A DNA stretch of 64,000 nucleotides. It comes from Bombyx mori. Lineage: Eukaryota > Arthropoda > Insecta > Lepidoptera > Bombycidae. The notes under the pieces are model-generated. The model was given only the letters and a program-made list of their open reading frames with translations. It did no database searches and was not told the DNA's origin. Positions 21,486-33,019 of the stretch are shown here, in pieces (within the stretch, counting starts at the first letter, position 1; each line of letters opens with the position of its first letter). The DNA is taken from positions 6,510,001 to 6,574,000 of the forward strand of contig NC_085108.1 of NCBI RefSeq assembly GCF_030269925.1. Direction: 5' to 3'. The translations under genes were made by a program, and so were the position numbers.

Positions 21486-21720
21486 TAATGTTTAGGTTAG
21501 GAGTATAAGAGTTATCCCACAGTTCAGATCGGAGCTCATTACTGCTTCGCGGCAGAATAGTGCTGTTACGAAAGAAAAAAAAAACCCAAATAAATGTAAG
21601 CTCCGACTGCTATCTCGTGCAACATACGATCACTTCTCACGCGCGTTGTTATTTGACGCAAGATTTCGACCCAATGGGCGGTTTGCCAAACGTCACGCGT
21701 CGTAGGGTTGGCACTATCTC

Positions 21721-21990
21721 TTTCGGCGCGCACTGCGGTACCGTAAGTTTCGTGTAGTCGGTGTGGTGGAGCTCGATGGGGTTTAGTCGGTAGTCGGTTC
21801 TGCGCAGCAAGTGCCTCGCGCGCCTATTCCAAGGCGTAGTCTCCTGTGAGAAATTGGGGGAGGTGGAGGATCGAGGTCCTTCTCTTCTCCCCTTCTTACT
21901 CTCAGGACGCGCCGGAGTCCGACATAGCCCCCGGTTCGTTACTCCCCTCGACCGGGTATCCGTAAATAGATTCCCCAGCGTTAAAAAAAA
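21721..21990 (+). mobile_element. 5'-truncated LINE 3' end with 17-bp target duplication
   Basis: AGGGTTGGCACTATCTC occurs at 21704-21720 and again at 21991-22007. The 270-bp insert ends in nine or ten A. Its GC-rich UTR (GGACGCGCCGGAGTCCGACA) is unlike the BMC1-like tails and resembles R1-clade 3' ends in style only. No coding part is left. Confidence 0.82.
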
Positions 21991-22344
21991 AGGGTTGGCA
22001 CTATCTCATATTAATACCAATTTTTTTTTGTATAAATAGTCCAACATGTTAAGCTTAAAATAATATAAAATTATTTCCGGTAGCTTTTAATATTTTATAC
22101 GCAGTTTGAACGCGGCTTCTAATCTAGATTATCTCAATACCAACACTTTATATTACGTACAATATTAATACAAAATAATGTGGAAATCTGTTTGTTGTAT
22201 CTTTTGATGTAAAAACGGAGCTATGAATCGACGTTGCCCGCGCCATGGGGTCTGATACTTAACACCAGCTGAGTTCAAGGTTTTATAACTACGAATTTAA
22301 TGCGAGGGAAACCAGGGGAGCGACTAATGATAAGTGAAGCGACC

Positions 22345-22556
22345 TTAAAAAAACCTGGTGATAAGTGTTTACTGGAGCCCATCGACATCTACAACGTAAA
22401 TGCGCCACCCAACTTGAGATATAAGTTCTAAGGTCTCAGTATAGTTACAACGGCTGCTCCGCCCTTCAAACCGAAACTGTTTCACGGCAGAAATAGGCAG
22501 GGTGGTGGTACTTACCAGTGCGGACTCACAAGAGGTCCTACCACCAGTAAAAAATG
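22345..22556 (-). mobile_element. Bm1-like SINE body
   Basis: GCGCCACCCAACTTGAGATA, CAACGGCTGCTCCGCCC and GGTCCTACCACCAGTAA in reverse orientation; a short deletion lies in the GAAACGCATTACTG block. Confidence 0.85.
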
Positions 22557-22899
22557 TTTGTTATAAATCTGCAGAATACAGAGTTTAATAAACTAAATCC
22601 TCATCTACCCACAAACGCCAACCCTGCTGGATTTGCTGCAACGCCAAACACACACGAGTGTTATAATTCTGAATCATGTCACATAATATTTTATTTTATT
22701 TATAGAAATAACCAGCAGTAATAGTATAATAAATAATTTAAGCATCTCGGTGGTGCCATCCTTATTGGCTAGCGTTCGAGGTATTACTAAAATGTTTACG
22801 ATAATTTTGAGTAAATGAAGAGTATGGTCACCGAAAGCTGGACCGACTTCATTAGCTACTGTAAATAATAATAAAACTTTTGTTGTTTCAGCTAAGATG

Positions 22900-23080
22900 G
22901 ACGAGCTCATGGCCCATCTGGTACTAATTGATCATCGAAGTCTATTGACAACAACAACTTTAATGCGAACTTAATAGAACGACTGCTGCCCCTCAAATCG
23001 AAACGCATTACTGCTTTACGGCAGGAATAGGCAGGGTAGTGGTACCTACCCGTGCGGGCTCACAAGACGCCCTAGTAAAA
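22900..23080 (-). mobile_element. Bm1-like SINE, degenerate
   Basis: The end (GACGAGCTCATGGCCCATCT) and middle (CGAAACGCATTACTGCTTTA...GGCAGGGTAGTGGTACC) are recognisable; the centre is lost. Confidence 0.7.
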
Positions 23081-23335
23081 TCTGTTGCTCTGGTAGTCCC
23101 AATCACGCTCTCACAACAATAGTCTATAACTACTAGATCTGATAAATGAGATATTTTTTTGAAGGTTTGTACACTGCGTTTTCGATACACCTTCAGGGAT
23201 TTGGCTACCCGTATGGGCGTAGCTGGAATGGCCCACTAGGTTACAAGCGAATAAGAAGAGAGAAAATAATGGAATTCGGCAAAATCAGATATGTCCCTTC
23301 TTGGATTTCTACCATTACAAGTCCACTGAAATCTA

Positions 23336-23606
23336 TATACTAATATTATAAAGCTAAAGAGTTTGTTTGTTTGAACGCGCTAATCTCAGGAACTACTGGT
23401 CCGATTTGAAAATTTATTTCAGTGTTAGATAGCCCATTTATTGAGGAAGGCTATAGGCTATATAACTTCATGAGACCGATACAAGTGGAGCACCAATAAA
23501 GAATGTTTCAAAATATTTTCACTTTCTTCGTAAATGAAGTGGGTGTAAAATTTAGCGTTATGCCAAAGTAACTATTCCACGCGGGCGGAGTCGCGGGCAA
23601 AAGCAT
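23336..23606 (+). mobile_element. Helitron-like element, family H4, copy 2
   Basis: ATCTATATACTAATATTATA ... GGTCCGATTTGAAAATTTA ... GGCGGAGTCGCGGGCAAAAG, opposite in orientation to the copy at 20934. Confidence 0.65.
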
Positions 23607-23962
23607 ATATAAGATTGTGGCTGTTGAATTGGATTCGGGACTTAAACTCTACATGACGACTTAATAACTGGTTTACCATATATATTACCAAATATAGGAG
23701 CTTTAAATGTATCCACGGCTTGAATTTGTTAATCCAATAAATAGTCACAGCACAAGGTGACACCGATATTTAGACTGGTAAGAAATATTTAAAAGTGATT
23801 GATGAATTAAATTAATATGCGCGTAGATGTTTATGCAAACCATTGCCTTTGCTATGAGGACCAATTAATCACTTCTGCAAGAACTAAACATCACAAGGCG
23901 TTTAGCCACCGTTTGCCAAGATCGAACACTAAGTTAACATTAACAGTTTTGGCGGGCATTCT

Positions 23963-24218
23963 GTTTTTTTAAGGGATTTTATGACCTGGCAACTAAGACC
24001 TTTTATGTCAAGTCTTATTTTAATTTATATTCTTAATTTTATGAAAAATGATAATATGAAATGAAATTGTGATGATTAATTTGAGACATTAATCAACTGG
24101 GATGAAATTAAATGAAATGAGATGAGATAATATGGGATGAAATAATATAATCTCAGTAAAATGGTGGTCATTTACTGAGATTTTTTCAGTGGACTTTTTG
24201 GAGGATACCGAGAAGTTA
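23963..24218 (-). mobile_element. Retroposon family N, 5'-truncated
   Basis: The T run at 23965, TTTTATGACCTGGCAACTAA and GTGGACTTTTTGGAGGAT match family N reversed. It stops at GAGAAGTTAC, so the 5' third is missing. Confidence 0.8.
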
Positions 24219-24221
24219 CAG

Positions 24222-24445
24222 ACTATGCCTTGGACATAGCATGCGGTCTCCAAGGCATAGTTTGGAAAAGTTTCTCATTTTGGGTCAAGTGGCAGCAGTA
24301 AGATGGTCGGGCACTATAAAGAGGATAGTTGGAGGCAGCATCCAACAGGAGTTCCATCACGCGGCGGACCGATCTTCTTGGCAATACTTGCTTACGTGTG
24401 GTCGCGATTCTCAGTAATGAGGTAATGACGAAGAACATGAAGAAT
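24222..24445 (+). mobile_element. Degenerate LINE C-terminal fragment
   Basis: The frame reads VRWSGTIKRIVGGSIQQ, HHAADRSSWQ and CGRDSQ then stops. This is the R..DTI ... AEDR..WR ... GRD.Q ending of an RTE-like LINE family, similar to 44880-45065. Confidence 0.6.
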
Positions 24446-24537
24446 ATATCGAGGGGTAAAAGACTATTCGGTTTAAGCAGTACTTCGCTTAATACGCCAT
24501 ATTTATCTTTGTAATTAAAGGTGCGTTTTATTTGGGT

Positions 24538-24860
24538 ATTATCATAAACAGTTCACTCTTCTTCTTCTTTTTCTCCACCTTATCCCACTATGTGAGGTCG
24601 GCACAGGTAATTTTTCACTTTCATTCTCTTCTATCAGCCGTCATCTCAACACTCACACCTCTCTCTCTCATATCGTCATTCACACACTCCATCCATGTCT
24701 TCTTCGGGCGAACTTTTCCCCCTCTACCTTGCACTACCATTTCCATACATCAACTAGTCACATGCGTCTTCTCTCTACGCATCACATGTCCATACCACGC
24801 TAACCACGTTATCATCAACAGTTCAATGTTTTTAATTGAACTTCAAATATGTTTACTCCA
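24538..24860 (-). mobile_element. RTE-like LINE 3' end
   Basis: The minus strand encodes (degenerate) WYGHVMR, RRGRGRPKK and a MD.V.DDMRE end, then CCCACATAGTGGGATAAGGT and a GAAGAAGAAG tail. Copies: 26318 (plus) and 30145 (minus). Confidence 0.78.
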
Positions 24861-25337
24861 TTCAAATAGCTGAAGAAGTTATTTTGTTATCATATATTTT
24901 CCAAATTTTAAAATTTTAATGGCTCAGGAGAACCGATCTCTATAGAAGTAAAGTTGAAAATTTTTTACTTAAACCAACCCTCGATACATGTAGATATTTG
25001 GTTCCTACCTATTTCCAGTGATGACAAAAATCACACGTAAATTATGCTTATATAGTAATTAGTCATTAGTTCTGAAAATTTACCTTCCAAATCGTATGAC
25101 ATCGTTTCTCTATTTTCGGAATTATACAAGATGGCGTTCGCACTTGATATCAGCACTATCGGCGTTTCGAACCCGCGACCTCCATCGGTCAGGGTTAGCA
25201 CAACGTCACGTGTTGCGACACAAGATTCGACACGAGGAAATCTTATCAGGGAAGGAGCTGGGTGTCTCTGCTTTCAAAACGTTCCACATGATTTTGGGTC
25301 CAAAGAAAAAACGTCATGAAACCTGCTCAATCAAACC

Positions 25338-25604
25338 GTCAAATATCACGAGGGACCCGGTCACCATCCTCGTCGATTACGACGAAGAGTTCGACGCGCG
25401 AACTAACCCAAAGCAACAGCCCACTGAGTTTCTCGCCAGATCTTCTCAGTGGGTCGCAATTCCGATCCGGTAGTAGATTCTGCGAAGCACTGCTCTTGCT
25501 AGGGCTAGTGTTAGCAAATTCCCTCAGGTTGATTTTTTGAGCTCACTTACCCTTCCGGGCGTAGCTGCAAATATAGGCTACCCGGGAATAGGTAGGGGAA
25601 AAAA
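25338..25604 (+). mobile_element. Jockey-type LINE 3' end (BMC1-like)
   Basis: GGGACCCGGTCACCATCCTC through CCCACTGAGTTTCTCGCCAG and CTTGCTAGGGCTAGTGTTAG to GGGAATAGGTAGGGGAAAAA. Confidence 0.85.
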
Positions 25605-26317
25605 AGTTCTCCGAATGAATGTTGGAGCCACACGAATTAGAGGCCAGGAGTGGAAAAGTTTGGGTAAAAAAAATACTCTATTCCTACAGACGAGTACTAA
25701 GGACAGATTTCATCATGGACCAACTGTGTCTGGAATTGAAATTCTTACGCCAAGCCAATTATCATTCGATTATTATCGTCGTGAAATGCAAGTCAGAATA
25801 GCTTTCGGGTGACTTAAACCTGACCTTTGGTCTGGTGATTGACGATATGAATCCGCAGGAGTTCCACAGTGACGAAAAAATAAAAACTTTCCTTTTTCCT
25901 GAATAGGTTTTATTTTCATCTGTATAGCATTAGAATGGAAAATATCCAGATGTCATGCAATAGACTGTAATCGACCACATATCTAAGTGCCACCGGCGAC
26001 ACGAATTTCATCCACAGTGATGTAGCAGGTGCAAGTCACCCCTTATGTCCATAAAATAATGAAAATTGCAACCGAGATAAACTGACTTATGCTAGTTAAA
26101 TCTAGGCTATCACTGCGATGTTAGTGTACACAGCAAGCCGAACGCGATCTGGGTCAATCAATACTGGTCACATGATTATAAATAGTAAAATCTCGTTTAT
26201 CTGTAATTCAAAATATTCAATACTTAGTCTGGTTACTTAGTGCTATCGTTTGGTAGCCCGGCAGCTTTGTACTATCATCGTCAATAACACTGATAATGTT
26301 TGAGATGATGTTGACCA
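25605..26317. other. Spacer, no gene recognised
   Basis: Frames of 60-91 codons show no domain. Confidence 0.35.
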
Positions 26318-26580
26318 ATTAAAGAGCGGACGGTTGGCGTGGTATGGACACGTGATGCGTAGACAGGAGATGAATGTGACTAGGAGATGTATGGAAATGG
26401 TAGTGTAAGGTAGAAGGGGAAGAGGTCGACCGAAGAAGACATAGATGAAGTGTGTGATTGACGATATGAGGAGAGAGAGGAGTGAGTGTTGAGATTACGG
26501 TTCATAGAAGAGAATGAAATAGAAAAATTCGCTGTGTCGACCCCACATAATGGGATAAGGTGAAGACAAAGAAGAAGATG
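26318..26580 (+). mobile_element. RTE-like LINE 3' end
   Basis: Reads RLAWYGHVMRRQEM, TRRCMEM, GRRGRGRPKK and CVIDDMR with one in-frame stop. It ends CCCCACATAATGGGATAAGG and AAGAAGAAG. Confidence 0.8.
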
Positions 26581-26809
26581 TTTGAGTTCAAAAAATGCGC
26601 AACTTTCATGGAAAATTCTAAACTACCCTACGAAACCCTTCCGTCAAATTGTTATTGTAACCTGAAGGACGATAGACTTCAAAGAACTACTTACAGCACG
26701 CAGTGTCCTCTTCATAAACCAAGGAATCCATACAAAGCGATTCGTGATTATCACTGGTCACCCATATCACCACAAACCAATACCGTGTCAAAAACTTCTA
26801 TTGGTGGTA

Positions 26810-27062
26810 CCACCGAGTTTCTCGCCGGATCTTTACTGGTGGTAGGAACTCTTGTGAGTCCGCACGGGTAGGTACCAACACCCTGCCTATTTCTGCCGTG
26901 AAGCAGTAATGCGTTTCGGTTTGAAACTATACTGAGACCTTAAAACTTATATCTCAAGGTGGGTGGCGCATTTAAGTTATAGATGTCTATGGGCTCCAGT
27001 AACCAGTTAACACCAGGTGGGCTGTGAGCTCGTCCACCCATCTAAGCAATAAAAAATAAAAA
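26810..27062 (+). mobile_element. Bm1-like SINE body joined to a LINE UTR piece
   Basis: GAGTTTCTCGCCGGATCTT (LINE UTR) at 26815-26833 runs straight into ACTGGTGGTAGGA (SINE body). The SINE continues to CTAAGCAATAAAAAATAAAA. The same junction is seen at 43271-43292. Confidence 0.85.
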
Positions 27063-27640
27063 AAGTACTTAGGGTTTGCTAATGGTTACACCCTGTACAA
27101 AACACGAAAAACAAAAACAACACGCTGTACTCACAATATAGATCGAAATCTACAGTGACGGAAGTGAACAAACTACTAGCACGTCTGTTAATATTAATAT
27201 TTACATATTTTAAAAAATAAACAGTTATTATAAATCATATAAAACAACCTAGAGGGTGGTTGAAAATTTCATCGCATTCAAAGCATTACATACATTCATT
27301 CGTACGAAAGGCGTATAAAACGCCCACCCCATTCCCTAAGCCCGTTGATTCATATGAAATACAACGCGTCCATTGAGGCGTGGGTGTAAGAAATTCAACG
27401 CGCGTAGGTCAGTGAGCGGTCCGTGTAACGCGTCACACGCATAGTGATAGAAAGAATGTCTGTAATACGTATTTTTAGATAAAAAGTCACATTTCAAAAG
27501 ATTATTCATATCGTATGTAGTTTTGTAGTAGTGTGAAATTGTGAAGCGTCCTACATTCGAGTAAAGAGTTCTCCCTGTTATGGTATATGGGGCCGAGATA
27601 TGAAAGCTCACGAAGCAAATTATGACCTAAATGCAATTCT
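27063..27640. other. Spacer, no gene recognised
   Basis: No repeat or domain identified. Confidence 0.35.
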
Positions 27641-28046
27641 TTTTTTTTATTTTTATTGCCTAGATGTGTGGACGAGCTCACAGCCCACCTGGTGTTAAGT
27701 GGTTACTGGAACTCATAGACATCTACGACGTAAATGCGCCACACACCTTGAAATAGAAGTTCTAAGGTCTCAGTATGGTTACGGCAGAAATAGGCGGGGC
27801 GGTGGTACCTACCAGTGCGGACTCACAAGAGGTCCTACCACCAGTAATTACACAAATTATAATTTTGCGGGTTTGACTTTAATTACACGATGTTATTCCT
27901 TCACCGTGGAAGTCAATCGTGAACAATTGTTAAGTACGTATATCATTAAAAAAATTGGTACCCGCCTACGGGATTCGAACACCGTTGCATCGCTATATAC
28001 GAATGCACCGGACGTGTTATCCTTTAGGTCACGACGACTTCGAATT
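27641..28046 (-). mobile_element. Bm1-like SINE, full length
   Basis: The reversed A tail at 27641-27658, the body (missing the CGGCTGCCCC block) and the tRNA-like head (GGGATTCGAACACCG B box; CCTTTAGGTCACGACGAC A box) are all present. Confidence 0.9.
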
Positions 28047-28084
28047 CACATAAAAGGGCTATGGAACAGGATATATTAGGCATT

Positions 28085-28400
28085 TCTCAACGGGATAGGG
28101 AACAGATTTGACGGACATAGCCAAAGTGATTGCTCGGAGAAAGTAGAAGTGGGCTGATCATATATGATGGGGGACAAAAGTACTGGAGTGGAAACTTTGT
28201 GCTGGACATCATAACCAACGAGGTGAACAGACAACCTGGTCAAAGTGGCTGGTAGAGACTAGATGTGAAAGGCAACAGACCGAAATGAATGGAATGCATT
28301 TGAAGACACCTGCACTCAGCATTGGGTGGAAACGGGTTGAAGAAGAGTATATCGACGCTTGAAAGGCAAACGTAACTAAGCGACAATAACTGCTTTGTAC
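28085..28400 (+). mobile_element. RTE-like LINE coding end, degenerate
   Basis: Reads TDIAKVIARRK, KWADHI, VLEWKLCAG and RGEQTTWSKWLVETR. This matches the (K)W.GH(I/V)AR..D.RW...VLEWRPR ... GRP.TRW.D ending of RTE-type LINEs with stops and frameshifts. Confidence 0.6.
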
Positions 28401-29835
28401 ATAAATGATAGGCAATAACCATATTCGATGCGCAAAAAATATATATTTTCTATGTCTATTAAAATCATTTCAATCCTACAGCTACTAGCTAGATTCTACT
28501 ACAGTTAGATTCGTTAAAATAAATTTCGTTTTCAGGTATTTCAACTTTAAATTAGTCTACTGTAAAGTTCACGCTTAGTCACATTTGCCTTTCAAGCGTC
28601 GATATATGTAATCTTCGGTTTCTTTTAAATATTTGTAAAAGTTAGGTATTAAATGAGGGACCTTAACTTACTTGACGTTGATGCTTAAGAATTTGTATGA
28701 ATATTATGGTTTCTTATACAAGCCCAACAAGTATAAATGAAAACATTTAATTGGCACACAACTATTAATGTAGGGACTAGTCAGATACTTAAAAATTATA
28801 CATTAAATTTAATTGACAAATTCATATAATATCACCGTCTAGACTTTCTGGAATGATAAACCGAAGATCTTTTAGAGAGCTGGCAATTTTGCTCGTTAGA
28901 CTAGACGGTTGTCATTCAGAACTTGTTTAAATAGGTTTTCTTGTGAATTCCAGTAACACAATTTATGCTTTTGATACCTTTTCTTTTATGATAGATGCCA
29001 TTACAGTCAGAAATTGGGCAATGTATACAAAATTGAATTAAAATACAAACAACATTAGTGTTGGTCAAGTGAGTTTTAAAATCTATGAGTACACTTTTGC
29101 CACTAAGGTTTCGAGCAATTACCCAAACTTCCCTGTTAATTTATCAAATGCAGTCTTTTGACAAAGTAGCCATGCATTCCAAAAAGTGTATCAAAGCAAT
29201 TAAGACTTCAATTATTTGTCTCCAGTTGAATAGTGGCGTGTTATTAAAGGTTTGAGTTCCTCGGAGTTGCTTGCCTTATCAAACAACAAATTGTATTTTA
29301 AAGGTTCTGTTTTGTGCTACAAAAGTATACACTCAGTATGGTTACTTTACTATTACACTCATAGAGGTCAGCATTGATACACTCACTTTAACAAACAATT
29401 ACAGAAATAATTACATTGAAATAATAAGTCTTGAGGAAAACAAAAAACAATTTCAGCATAGAATTGAGATTGTGATGATATGTTTGACGTTTTATTTTTT
29501 GATACAGAGGATAAACACCTTTCCTATCTTTTAGTCTTTTGATCTAGTTAGCTTAAAATGTGCTTTTATTTTATTATAATAGATGCTATCTACATCAAAG
29601 AGCATTGTAAATTTAGGCCAAATAAAATCCATTAATTATGTCATAAGCTGTGTAAGCTAAGTAAAATTCAACACTTATTTATTCAGATGTTTGCCTAAAT
29701 TATAAAAATGAAGTAGTACTTAATTATTAATTTAATTCTGTTTAAGATAGATAAAATTTATGAAAATTGGTTTTGTTGACTTTTGACTTTGTTGACTAGA
29801 TTTCTTGGACATCACAATATGAATCATGTTGACAG
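28401..29835. other. AT-rich spacer, no gene recognised
   Basis: The longest stretch in the window without an obvious repeat. Small frames only. Confidence 0.4.
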
Positions 29836-30054
29836 CCTGAAGAGCAGGTACTGCCACCCTCCTTATTTCTGTAGTGAAACAGGTTTGAAGGATTGTGCAG
29901 CCATTGTAATCTAAAAACCATGACTTAACACTCATATCTTGAGGTATGTGACTGTATTCACGTTGTTGATGTCTATGGACTCTCCCCTTACCTGCTCACC
30001 ACTTGACACCAGATGGGCCGTGAGCTTCTCCACGTGTCTAAGCAATCAATTAAA
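29836..30054 (+). mobile_element. Bm1-like SINE, old copy
   Basis: GGTACTGCCACCCTCCTTAT, GAAACAGGTTTGAAGG, ATCTTGAGGTATGTGAC and CACCAGATGGGCCGTGAGC are clearly diverged from the consensus. Confidence 0.75.
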
Positions 30055-30144
30055 GAATGAAACATAAAGGGAGAATATTTAGCTGTAGGTTGCTGCTTGG
30101 CTGTGACAGTGACCATTCATCATCAGACTGCCGTATAATCGTCT

Positions 30145-30375
30145 ACTTTCTTCTTCTTTTTCTTCACCTTATCCCACTAAGCCTGGCTAATTTTTCTCTC
30201 CATTCTCTTCTATTAGCCGTCATCTCAACACTCATTCCTCTCTCTCTCATATCATCATTCACACACTCCATCCATGTCTTTTTCAATCGACCTCTTCCTC
30301 CTCTACCTTGCACTACCATTTCCATACATCTCTAGTCACATGTATCTTCTCTCTACACATAACATGTCCATACCT
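30145..30375 (-). mobile_element. RTE-like LINE 3' end
   Basis: TTCTTCTTTTTCTTCACCTT then ATCCCACTAAG and the reversed coding end (ACACACTCCATCCATGTCTT) match 24538-24790. Confidence 0.78.
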
Positions 30376-31000
30376 AATTACCTCTTGAATTTGTTGATTA
30401 CCAGGGCTACTTTCACACTTCCTCTGCCATCATCATCTACCTACAATGTCAATAAAACAGTATCATCATGTGATGCATACATTTAAGCATTCAATACACC
30501 CTCAACAACTTACTTTACATTATCTTATTTGTAAAAGTAGTTCTCTACGTAATTAATTAATCTAAAATTAAAATAAATTGAAACACTCAATTATTTCAAA
30601 TAGAATAATTCTGAAACTAGATCAAGAGCAGTCTGCGTGAATTTCTTTTTATTTCAAGTCGACATTAAGGAGCTGTTTTTTATGCAAATATGATAAACAA
30701 TAATATAAGTATCTTCAACCCTGCTCACGTTTATAGCACAGCGATCACTTTCCATTATAAAAGTTGACACCGTAGCGTGATCCGAATGTAATTGATAAGC
30801 CAAAAAGCGTTGCAAAATATTCTGAAGAAACTTAAAATAATGGATTTTTTTTTCTAATTTAAGTATTTTGTTTTGTCTGTAATGTAGTTTATGAATAACT
30901 TTAATTTTTACCTAGATTATTATCGGCCATACGACACCGCTTCAGAGGCACGGCGCCGGCCACCCAAATAAGTCAACATTCAACAAAATATGCCATTTCC
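30376..31000. other. AT-rich spacer
   Basis: Nothing recognised. Confidence 0.3.
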
Positions 31001-31017
31001 ATTTGACATATACTTAC

Positions 31018-31330
31018 CAATTTCCCGCTGCTGAAGTCGTGGGACCACTATTACGTGTTTTAGTTAACACTACACTATTTAATCGTTATAAGATATAGGC
31101 ACTAGACACGAATTTCACACAATATTTAAAACATTTTTGCAATTTTCTATTCATTTAATCGCAAACTACAGCTTGTCTCGTTCACACTTTAAGTTTTTTT
31201 ATTAGTTGTTTTACGGCTAATGGGTATTCGTAGTTTTGGCCTTTCTAAATTATTACAAGGGCGGCAATATGCTGAGACTTCAGCGGCGTTTGATTAGACA
31301 GTGGAAGTCTTAAACAACTGTCATTTTCAT
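31018..31330 (-). promoter_or_regulatory. Possible untranslated first exon and promoter of a minus-strand gene
   Basis: On the minus strand GCGGGAAATTG is followed by GTAAGTATAT, a near-consensus splice donor (plus 31008-31017). The upstream block is non-repetitive and short of long open frames. It lies 2 kb upstream of the AP-3 start, so a divergent pair is conceivable. No downstream coding exon is visible in the window. This is inference only. Confidence 0.25.
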
Positions 31331-31502
31331 TTCATTTTACACAACTGTACTTAAATATTAATGAAATTAGTAAAGTAAAAAAGCTTCATCGACGCTTTCG
31401 TTAACCTGTTTTCTAGAAATAAGCCATGGACATGACGGTAGTGGGGCTTACTATTTATATATTTAATCAATAAGTAGAGTGCTAAGAAAGTTAGGGTAGG
31501 TA

Positions 31503-31790
31503 ATGCAAGATACCCGGTCAGCGGTGTATCGCGTTCCGACCCGGCAGGCTGGCTCGGGCGGTCTGGTAGGGCCGCCGTACTGCGGAGACCAACGTCGTTG
31601 GTCGTCGACTATCGCCTCGACGACCGTCGGTCAGGCGTCCTCGGGGTGGCGCCGCGCGGACATCGGGTGTAAGAGTGCAGGGGAGTCGTTTAGTGGGTGG
31701 GCCCTAAAGTCCCATATACCCCACGCGCCCTTTAGGCGCGGGGACCTCGTAGGAGGATCGGCCCCCGGTCCAAAAAAAAAAGAAGGGTAA
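31503..31790 (+). mobile_element. GC-rich LINE 3' UTR, 5'-truncated
   Basis: GTGTAAGAGTGCAGGGGAGT, TTTAGTGGGTGGGCCCTAAA, CGCGGGGACCTCGTAGGAGG and a final A run recur at 58760-58915. It is much more GC-rich than its surroundings. Probably an R1- or related clade LINE tail. The 95-codon frame across it is not a gene. Confidence 0.75.
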
Positions 31791-32115
31791 TCCAAAATCA
31801 AAAAGTGTCATTAGTCTTTGCCGTTGAACTCATAGCTACGATGCTCGATTGTTAGAACGAAATATTGTTGTTTCCTTGCGAGATCTACGGTTAATATTGA
31901 TGCCCGTTAATATTGGGGGTTTGATGTTAGGGCTGCAGCTGTTTTAATAGAAATGAACTTTCACAGCGACGGAAAAGTAAGTAACATTAATAAAAAATTT
32001 AATTTTTAATTTTGCAAGATCTTCAATACAACATAAATTAATCTAAGAGATTTATTCGAATAATTGGATACTTTTGCCTTTTCAGTGCTAGGTTACTAAT
32101 ACTGTCGTTACTATT

Positions 32116-32839
32116 ACTGTCAAGGCAGATTTATAACGAGCTAACGCTTAAACTAACGTCAGTGCGCTACCGAGTCAGTGCTGACCTGGCAGTGCCATCG
32201 TGTAAATTGATTTCACGTCAGTACAGTACTGTCGTGTCAGTACTGACTTCAATATTCCCGCTTCATTTTTTCGGTGTCAGTCCGCTCCATACGACACAAT
32301 GAACAAGATTATTATTATATTGAGATAATAAATCACAAAATTATAGAAATAAAGAAATGCGTGCAACAGCGTTACAGAATATTGGCTGGCAAGGCGTCTC
32401 TCATGTGTCTTGACGCTGAATAGAGCTCGATAACAACATAAGTAAATCATCAGTCTTTTGGCGTCATTCTCAAAGCTAGTTTGTATTCCCCAGGATCTTC
32501 AATTCTCAACTGGGTTAACAACAGAGTTGAGCCATCAGTTTGATCACTGGCACCTATCCATTTTCTTACCCGAATTCGCTTCTTTTTAGATATTTCTTCT
32601 AACATACCAGTTAGTTCTTGCATCATCACAAAGGTAAATTTTCTCAATAAATTATTAACTCTGATTTTTTTCTGTTTTTGAGAATTCATTTTTCCACACT
32701 GACTTTACAAACGTGTGTACACCATAAGAAATAACCTCGACTACTGACAAAGTACTGACTGCGTATAAATCGTATGGGTCAGTTTTTGGCGCCAGCACTG
32801 ACGCTAGTTACTGACTCAATATAAATCTGCCTTCACAGT
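32116..32839 (-). mobile_element. Harbinger-like element with a transposase remnant
   Basis: ACTGTCAAGGCAGATTTATA at the left is mirrored at 32820-32839 with one mismatch. The inner ends are also related (GTCAGTGCTGAC and GCCAGCACTGACGC). A clear target duplication was not found. The element lies about 180 bp upstream of the AP-3 start codon. Confidence 0.75.
32450..32689 (-). pseudogene. N-terminal remnant of a Harbinger nuclease
   Basis: 79 residues: a basic KKKRIRVRKWI stretch, then LLTQLRIEDPGEYKLALRMT. Harbinger nucleases start with R.RWWVR.W ... L..ELR.EDP..F...LRM....F, so the order and spacing fit. The frame stops just after MTPKD, before any catalytic residue, so this is a truncated, non-functional copy carried in a MITE-sized element. 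Confidence 0.6.
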
Positions 32840-33019
32840 ATGACTTTGATAGATAATCGATATTTAAGTGTATAATCTATGATCGATATTGAACATCACT
32901 GTCACTGTGTTTGTAGTTTAATAATTTTACACATAGCGTAGCGAGCTTTACTCCGTTGACTTTACTCAATGAATATTGATTTGGTTTAATTAGTGAACAA
33001 TACAGAATTTTAGTCCGAA

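Noticed and set aside
31503..31790. 95-codon GC-rich frame as a gene
   Set aside because: The sequence is a LINE 3' UTR; the second copy at 58.8 kb does not keep the frame.
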